From Lingula anatina (Eukaryota > Brachiopoda > Lingulata > Lingulida > Lingulidae), in the NCBI RefSeq assembly GCF_001039355.2, contig NW_019776035.1, positions 668,974 through 692,826 of the forward strand: 23,853 nucleotides of DNA. The letters are read 5' to 3'. Below are positions 17,224-23,853 of the stretch, in pieces (the first letter of the stretch is position 1; each line of letters opens with the position of its first letter). The notes below the pieces were generated by a model. That model did no database searches. It was not told the origin of the DNA and worked only from the letters and a program-made list of their open reading frames with translations. The position numbers were made by a program, and so were the translations under genes.

Positions 17224-20200
17224 AAAAAAAAAAGGAAATTACCTAAATGTCATTTGTCTGAATTTGAGTACAGGGTTAAAACATCTGTGTCATAACACGT
17301 GTTTCAGCATACACACCAGTTTGTATTCCCACCTGAAGCTGTGCTATTTGACAATCTAATTTATACCCACATATATATATGTGGCTTCAACTCTCAATGT
17401 ATATTCCACAGTATCTGTTATCAGACATGAAGTCTTCCACTTTTTTTTAATTTATGGCACTCTTAAACAGTGTTGTACCATATTAGAAAATGTTAGAAAT
17501 TTTTGTAATAAATTCCCATTTGTACCAAGAGTAAATACTTTACAGGACAATTCTCAAAATTATCGTATTGAGGAATCCCATTCTGAGCAATAAAACAAAT
17601 TAGGTATCCTAGATTATAGGAAAGGGCAAATAAAATACGGAAATGAAAGGAATGTCATCAAAACAACCCGTGTGTTTTCTCATAACATCTTCACTCTGTC
17701 TTATCCAAACGGCTGACTGTAGTGTACAGATGTCTTACTGGATTATGAAGCTACTGTATAAATTCAGATTTGACTTATTTATACCAGATTTCTGATATCT
17801 AAATGAGAGTTCTTAGTAAATAAATGGTACTCGCAACACTAATTACAAAGATACATTTAAAAATATTTAAATTACTTATCAAAGTACTATCACAGCTTTT
17901 TTGCTGTCATTGTTTTAATGAAATAACGCATTTCTCCCGCCAAACAGCTTAACCAAAATCTGTGCAGTGATTGACATTTAAGACCTTACCTCAAGTTCCC
18001 TTTTATCGACTACCGTACATACAGTGCACCTAAGGGCCTTTTTTCCAGAGGTTCACCAAGGTCGTAAAAAACAGAGCAATATGATGGGAAGACTAATGTA
18101 GACTATCAAGTTGCCCCTGTGCAAGTGTAAGCATCAATATCACTGGCTCACACTCGCAGTACTTAATAATTAAAATAAGATTATTGCATCATGTATGTGT
18201 ATAAAGTGTGTATCATTTGTTAATGTCAAACCAGAATAACCCAGAAGAGTGAAACATAATATGGCTTGATCGATCAAAAATAATTACTGGTACAAAGCGG
18301 ACAGTAAATTTATATATAAAGAGAAAATTTGTGTAATTTCATCACTGTCACATGCAATTAGAAAGTAATTATTTTTCATGTAGCCTGATATTTTACATTT
18401 TCATTTCAGATCTAGGTGATCAGATGAAGGGGGGGGGGGGGAGGCACTGCAATTATTGACAATATCTCTCATTTAACAAGCTAATAAATTAAGTATGTAT
18501 TTTAGTGCTGTGTGGTCTAATTCTTAAAAAATCTTTATTATTTTAGAATCAAAATGGTTAACAGGTCAATAAAATCAACTATTTCAATACTGGGTAGTAT
18601 TGGGATTACAGAGCACATGCTGACAGCCATTTTAATTAGAATATTATACTATACACATGGGACATGACAAAAGATATTTATTTTATGCTCTACAAAGACG
18701 TGAATATTTTGAGCTTTTAAGATCACTAACCATGACTTAAAAAATGCTTGATACATTTTCAACATTCATAATTCTTGAAAGATGTTTGAAATGTCTATAG
18801 TCTGTCACTGATTCAGCAAACAGCACATTTTGGACAGTACAACACATCTGCTGTATGGCCTAAAGTATGGAAAAATGATATCCATTGTTTATGGAACATC
18901 CAATGTATGGAAAGAAATCTACTAAAAGTATATAAAAAGGAAATCTACAACGGAAATGTACAGCTGAAATCAGAACCAGCGATTCCTTTTCCTCAAGTAC
19001 AACACACACATATAGAGTGGAATAATACTAAGATCTATACTGTAATATTGATTTCTAGCCATGTGGTACAGACCAGCATATAAATTACTCATCCACGTGG
19101 ATCACTGTGTGCACAGCACGAATTCTAAGCCCATCAAATCCACATTACCAGCTAATTAAAGAAAAACACCATTTCTAGGCCAAACATAATGGGAGATATT
19201 TATCCTTACCTGTTCAAGGTGAAGTAACTGTACGTTTTAAGAAATACGTAGTTATTAACACAGACTGAATGGGAGTTAACCTTCACTCATGATTCCTAGA
19301 GATATGACCCAATATTCTCAGTAAATCACACAAACGCTGCCACAAAATCAAATTCAGGCTCACAAATTTGAACATCATTCTATTCCTACCTGTCTGAGAC
19401 CAAATCCAGGTACGGTTCCAGTTATAAAATGGGTAGACTGGAGAAGCAATTCACCATGTGGATAACCTTCACTTGTGATACTCCTCGACCATGTGTTGTG
19501 AGAGAATGAATGAAATCAACATCTCTGATGTCACAATGATGTCAGCAGATCTGACCAATCAGAGAGCACCTGTGTAGTAATCGCCCACACAAATATGGTC
19601 CTACTGATCCCTAGCTTGCTAAATACAACAACATATGGGAGTACTTGGATACAAACCACACCTTTAAAGGGGTTTTTGTTTTTTATTTGATTTTGTAATA
19701 AAAAGGGCCTGTTGTTTATTGCAAAACCTCACCTGAGTTAACAGATTAGAATGCTTTTCCCTTTTATCTCCATACTGTTTGACATGATGTGGGAATTTTA
19801 CAAATATATACACTATATGGGATAAAGCTGCATTCTTATACCAAAACTGAATTATTTGTTTCATTTATTTATTTTTGTGCGATCCATCTTGATAAATAAT
19901 CTATAATATACAACACTTTCAGATATGTAGCATTGCATTTTCTTTCCTTGTTGTTTATTTAATATTTTTCTAGATGTAATATTTGGGATCTTTTATTCCA
20001 TTTGAAAATCCTCCAAATTCCTTTTACTAGAACTAGTTTTCTTATTTTGCTTTGAGCCATCTGAAGCACCTCCATTAAAAATCTTTAATAAGGTGCTATG
20101 AAGTCATACCTTAAAATGCACAGCATATGGCATCATATTTTTTGTAAATCTTATTTGGAATTTTTACAGAAGATAACATCAAGCATGCACACTTAAAATC

Positions 20201-20780
20201 ATCTTTAAAAAAAACCTTCTTCCAGCCAACTGGATACTATATCTGATATCTTTTTCTCCCCCTTAAAGCTAGCTGTGACAATATTTCAACACGGAGATCA
20301 TGGGATGCTTTAAAAAAATGACCCCAAATAGTGTGGTATTGCTAAATTGACTACCAAACATCTGAAATGGGAGCTTAAACGTCTATAATGAGATTTCTTT
20401 TTTTAAGCAGGAGTTTAATAATTTTGTAGAGTCCTGGTTTCTAAAATAAAAAAGTAAAATATGTATGCCTTGCTTTAATAGTCTGTCAGTGATCAATACG
20501 CAATACTAGTACTAGTAAGCAAATTCATCAAGTCAAAAAAAAAAAAAAAATTAAGGAATTGTTAGACATATTTTTGTGATAAACACCAAAGGTGAGTATG
20601 AATTAAGAAATAAAGTTGAGATCCTTTTGTTTTTTGTTTATTATCCAAGGCATTATTGCCAACCTTGCATCATTTACAATAACCTGTTTTTCACCATGCA
20701 GTAACTGTACTACAGGTAGCTAGTAGTACATGTGCATGTGCATTATAATTATAGTATCCAAGCGTAAATATTGCGTGCTC
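17224..20780. other. 3.5-kb stretch without a supportable gene
   Basis: AT-rich DNA with an 18-bp perfect palindrome (CCACATATATATATGTGG, 17,367-17,384), a G13 run (18,429-18,441), an A16 run (20,535-20,550) and short inverted repeats. A CCAAT-box-like CTGACCAATCAGAG lies at about 19,544. Two minus-strand donor-like sites, CAG|GTAAGG (near 19,213) and CAG|GTAGGA (near 19,391), each follow a loosely similar ~100-base segment starting GTGAAGGTTA. These could be untranslated exons but have no coding content. Confidence 0.5.
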
Positions 20781-21096
20781 CCTATTTTTTAGAATGACAA
20801 TGCCTGATAGCATGACAGTAACAAACAATCTACCTCGTTTATTTACTTTATATCTTTACAGCAACATTCACTTGGACACTGAGTCGATCGGTACTCTAGA
20901 AATGCCGCCCTTTGTTTATACTAACCGATCAATCGTTGTCTTTTTTATTTCACCCTGCACAGTGAAAATTATCTGTGTATTTTAACAAACTGATTTCTTG
21001 GATAATCCATATAAGTGTAAGTTTTAAATGAAGGTAGTTTGCTTACCTAGTTTAGGAGAATGTGAGTAAAATTTCTGCTCTCTTTCGGTTTTGGAC

Positions 21097-21132
21097 TGGC
21101 GGGAGCTTGATATTTTCGCGCGGTTGACGTCA
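21097..21132 (+). promoter_or_regulatory. Promoter-like cluster: two E2F-like sites and a CRE
   Basis: TGGCGGGA (21,097), TTTTCGCGC (21,113-21,121) and the perfect CRE palindrome TGACGTCA (21,125-21,132) fall within 36 bases. The stretch is locally rich in CpG and G+C in an otherwise AT-rich region. E2F and CREB/ATF sites typically lie just upstream of animal transcription starts. A candidate first coding exon follows at 21,258 on the plus strand. No TATA box is evident. Confidence 0.5.
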
Positions 21133-21257
21133 TCGAAGCACCTGACTGCATCGCTAGGAGTCCGTCCAAGACAAGCTTAGAACTGTGTGGACAAATTACG
21201 ATATGCGTGTTATTTTGTTTTGATTAATTGAAGGTTATACTCCCTATTTCCAAAGCA

Positions 21258-21320
21258 ATGCTGATACAACCGGGTGCACCTGGCCAGGAAACAATGAATG
21301 GGAATGTGACGAGTTATACT
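21258..21320 (+). CDS. Possible first coding exon of an unidentified plus-strand gene
   Basis: The ATG at 21,258 opens MLIQPGAPGQETMNG and continues to residue 21, where TACT|GTAGGT can act as a phase 0 donor; a second choice is GTAG|GTATAT. Read through, the frame stops after 35 codons. It sits about 130 bases after the E2F/CRE cluster, as a first exon would. I do not recognise the sequence and find no second exon before the window ends, so the rest would lie beyond 23,853 or on another contig. Confidence 0.3.
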
Positions 21321-21413
21321 GTAGGTATATGTTTGTTTGTAAATTGTTTATGTTTATTTAAGTGACCTGTGCTCTAATGAAATATACATGTATTCACCAT
21401 CCAGTCGAATAGT

Positions 21414-21414
21414 T

Positions 21415-21465
<51 letters not shown>
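21414..21465. repeat. (TAA)n microsatellite
   Basis: About 17 TAA units. Further A-run and (TAA)n stretches lie near 21,940-21,965. Confidence 0.95.
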
Positions 21466-22321
21466 TAATAAAACGTTATAAATAAAATAAATAAATCAAG
21501 TAAAATTTAAGAAATAAAAAGAAACGTGGGCGTGTCAACACATTGCACAACTTTATTTGTCGCTGAAACCATTTTTTGCACAACATATATTTCTCAACCA
21601 TGAATTTTGTGTCAAAGCTAGGCAATATCATTATCCATAGAATTCAGCCCATAAAAATTACGAAAACAGGACAAATGTAGTTATATTTTTTTGAATATCT
21701 ATTTAATTCATTATTTTTAATTTGATTTATTTTTTATTTTTATTTATTTATTTTATAATTATTGTCATTATTATTTTTTGCTTTATGATGATGACGATTC
21801 GACCAAAATTAGTTCCTGAAGCCTATTTCAGTTAATATGCTAATATTTTTCGGCAATTGAACTACCGCTGAACGGTTGAAACTAAACTTTAAATCATGAA
21901 TAATTTAAATTTATAAACATAATTATTATAACGAAGCAAAAAAAAAAAAAATAATAATAATAATAACAGCTATTGTAAAAGGACATTTCTTCATGCATAT
22001 ATGCATTATCAGATTAAAACAGAACCCATGCTGGAAAATAAGTTAAATCACTCTTGAATTTTCCCTCGCCAATAAAAAAAGCATGATAAAGTACATAAAG
22101 TTTACCACATAAAATATTACTTTTTCTGCCCTTGGCACATGCGTATGGGAAGTCTAAATAAGCATACAGTTATAGATTATAAATAATAACACTTTCTATA
22201 ACGTGCAATTATCGTTTGTCTGCCTTGTATTTTCTGTCTATGCCTAACCCGCTAAATATTTCTAAAAAGAATTAATTGCAATTACAACGCTCTAAAATCA
22301 GAACGCTTTGATTGAAACAAA
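21466..22321. other. Non-coding AT-rich stretch
   Basis: 3' flank of the methyltransferase gene. I see no gene, and no clear minus-strand poly(A) signal within the first 200 bases after its stop. Confidence 0.5.
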
Positions 22322-23228
22322 TTATTCATTTGTGTTTTTCTGGATAGTAATATAACAAGTATTCACTGGAAAGCACCACATTCCCTCACTGTCAAGGTAC
22401 AGGCCATGTCTATATCCGTCAGTCTTCACGTAATCCATGCCGAACTGGAGAATACGTTGATCAAACGAAGACCGGTCTACACACAACCCATGTAGACATC
22501 CGATAGAGATTGCAGTTCCAACCTCCGCTAGGGTCGGTAAAACAATGTAGTGGAGAACTTCTTCCTGCTGAATTGAAGCCTTAAACATTGGAAATGACGC
22601 ATTTATCACATCCGCAATACCGCCACCAAGGAGAAGTTTTCGCCAGACTTCAAAGAGCAACTTGTGATTTTCCGTCTTAGGTGGAAAAAGAGCCTCGGAA
22701 CACTTTAGAGACGCGGCTCCAATCAAATCGTCTTCTTGTTTATCTAACACTATAACCATCTGCCCTCCTGGTTTAAGAATGGCATACATCGCAAAGATGG
22801 CTTGCTTCATATTCTCGTATGGATCAAAGGGATCATCGAAGATACTTGTTAGATGATATAGAACGTGTAGTGCTAGTACCCTGTCCTGTAGGTGTTGTGG
22901 ATAAGCTCTTTTGGTTTTCAAATCTTGTACAGACTGTCCATAGTAATCTTGAAATGGCCTGGAACAAGCAATATTAATAGACGCATTGCTCATATTCTCA
23001 ATAAACTCCTTATATTTTCTCAGAGAATCCTCGTGTGGTTCCTCCACGCTGATGACCATTTGCTTATTAAGGTCGTCCAGTTTTCTGTAGATAGGCGCCA
23101 TTGTTTCTCCTGTACCGCCTCCAAAGTCCATGATACGTACTGGTGAAGGTGTCTCCGATTGACTGAGTATGTCCCACAATTTGCTTTCCATGCTTTGCCC
23201 GAGAAACTTTCTCCTGCTCTCGTATCTT
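22322..23228 (-). CDS. Methyltransferase exon 2
   Basis: 907 bases holding all catalytic motifs and the stop codon TAA. Reading upstream through the acceptor gives an artefactual N-terminus (MFIHVFWQQNKF...) from intron sequence; the splice to exon 1 replaces it. Confidence 0.88.
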
Positions 23229-23799
23229 CTGGAAGTAGAATGCAAAGTGATAAGGAACATGTAAACAAAAACATACTCTAACATAGTTTTACCTGTAAAC
23301 TTATTTTGTTGCCAAAATACGTGAATAAACATTGCTATCTAACTCGAAACTAGTAAATTTGAACTCTTGGATCGTTTTATTCCAAGAGTGTCAAGATAAA
23401 TTTAGCAACATGCATTGGGTATCTGCCATTTGATATTACTATGGGCTATGGCGGTAAATTTTAAATATACTTTTTGCTTGCAATTTAACGTACATTACAT
23501 ATAGAAAAGAAATCAGAGAATGCAGAACTCTTCCGAGACAGCATTAATATTCATACTTAATTAATTACCTCTATTTCCGTTATTATATATGTTTATTTAC
23601 TAATTTAATTATATCAACAATTAAATGTGTGTGTGTGTCATTTAAGTTTACCTTAGCGTCATATATTAAGCGATAAATCAATAACTTACCCTTTAAGTAA
23701 GGTAAGATATATTTTGTAGTAGGCCTGTGAGAAAGTAATAGAACTGAATTCCTGCAGAAGCGCATGCCGCACCTCGTCCTCTTTATGATATTCACTCAT
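22322..23799 (-). CDS. Histamine N-methyltransferase-like SAM-dependent methyltransferase, 2 exons
   Basis: The spliced product is 338 residues (human HNMT has 292). Exon 1 is 23799-23690 and exon 2 is 23228-22322. The intron has canonical ends (AAAGG|GTAAGT and CTTCCAG), and the phase 2 join creates Gly37. Visible features: RYESRRKFLGQSMES (38-52), aligning with the HNMT N-terminal helix; SAM-binding motif I DFGGGTGE (71-78); SVEEPHEDSLRKYKEF, equivalent to the HNMT motif II acidic region; VLALHVLYHL (153-162); LKPGGQMVIVL, a typical Rossmann strand 5; and a C-terminal NTCYITI. By alignment from memory, HNMT Glu28 and Asn283 are kept (Glu51, Asn326), while Gln143 is His158. HNMT methylates histamine in the cytosol. 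The substrate here is not known. Other small-molecule methyltransferases of the same fold are the alternative. Confidence 0.85.
23690..23799 (-). CDS. Methyltransferase exon 1
   Basis: The ATG (complement of 23,797-23,799, context AAAAATGAG) opens MSEYHKEDEVRHALLQEFSS, then ITFSQAYYKIYLTLLKG. There is no signal peptide. It ends in phase 2 at a strong donor GTAAGT. The sequence 5' of the ATG (23,800-23,853) is presumed 5' untranslated region. Confidence 0.8.
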
Positions 23800-23853
23800 T
23801 TTTAACAAAGGTACAGCCACATTAAATAAAATCAGCCCAAACCTCGATTGTCC

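Noticed and set aside
19664-19760. Minus-strand frame containing RFCNKQQAL, resembling the POU homeodomain WFCNKRQAL
   Set aside because: It is on the opposite strand, the invariant Trp is Arg, and nothing before it resembles homeodomain helix 2 or NYDREVV. A short AT-rich chance match is likelier than the lost exon, though an exact search would settle it.
17381-20985. Several 60-70 codon frames
   Set aside because: Typical chance frames in AT-rich DNA, with no domain, splice context or composition supporting coding.
22892-23274. Frames overlapping the methyltransferase (plus strand 22,892-23,146; minus strand 23,020-23,274)
   Set aside because: Shadows of the conserved methyltransferase exon.
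23583-23795. Minus-strand 70-codon frame MNIIKRTRCGMRFC...
   Set aside because: Out of frame with methyltransferase exon 1, which splices with a correct phase to exon 2.

Overview
The window looks like an AT-rich animal genome, most probably a mollusc and perhaps a bivalve (inference). Its genes are intron-bearing with GT/AG junctions, there is a POU6-class homeobox gene, and short non-autonomous elements, foldback repeats, diverged satellites and microsatellites are dense. Three single N characters and one 155-base N run mark assembly joins, and at least one join duplicated its flank exactly.

Layout: 1-2,300 holds repeats (a long hairpin, a copy of a dispersed repeat, a short element with terminal inverted repeats) and a few weak orphan exon/ORF candidates. 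A degenerate tRNA-Gly(GCC)-like sequence sits at about 2,923-2,996. A C2H2 zinc-finger gene or decaying copy lies on the minus strand at 3,629-4,405. From 6,944 to 12,336 on the plus strand, eight exons with matching phases encode most of a POU6F-type transcription factor (about 559 residues: Ser/Thr/Gln/Pro-rich N-terminal part, complete POU-specific domain, linker, first third of the homeodomain). The exon for homeodomain helices 2-3 is not in the window. A ninth, in-frame 66-base exon candidate is at 7,950-8,015. Immediately downstream is a 1.58-kb non-autonomous element with TTAA on both sides (12,624-14,203) that contains the N gap. It is followed by 3 kb of diverged tandem and dispersed repeats (14,213-17,223) and 3.5 kb with no recognisable gene. 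A promoter-like cluster (two E2F-like sites and a perfect CRE) at 21,097-21,132 precedes a possible first coding exon on the plus strand. The right end carries a complete two-exon gene on the minus strand (22,322-23,799) for a 338-residue methyltransferase related to histamine N-methyltransferase.

The genes do not form a functional pathway; this is an ordinary eukaryotic neighbourhood of unrelated genes. I see no strong evidence for a wholly new system. The best leads are the cassette exon, the triplicated exon 4/splice-donor unit, the missing homeodomain exon beside a transposable element and gap, the altered substrate-site residue in the methyltransferase, and the unusual Cys at the core position of the zinc fingers.
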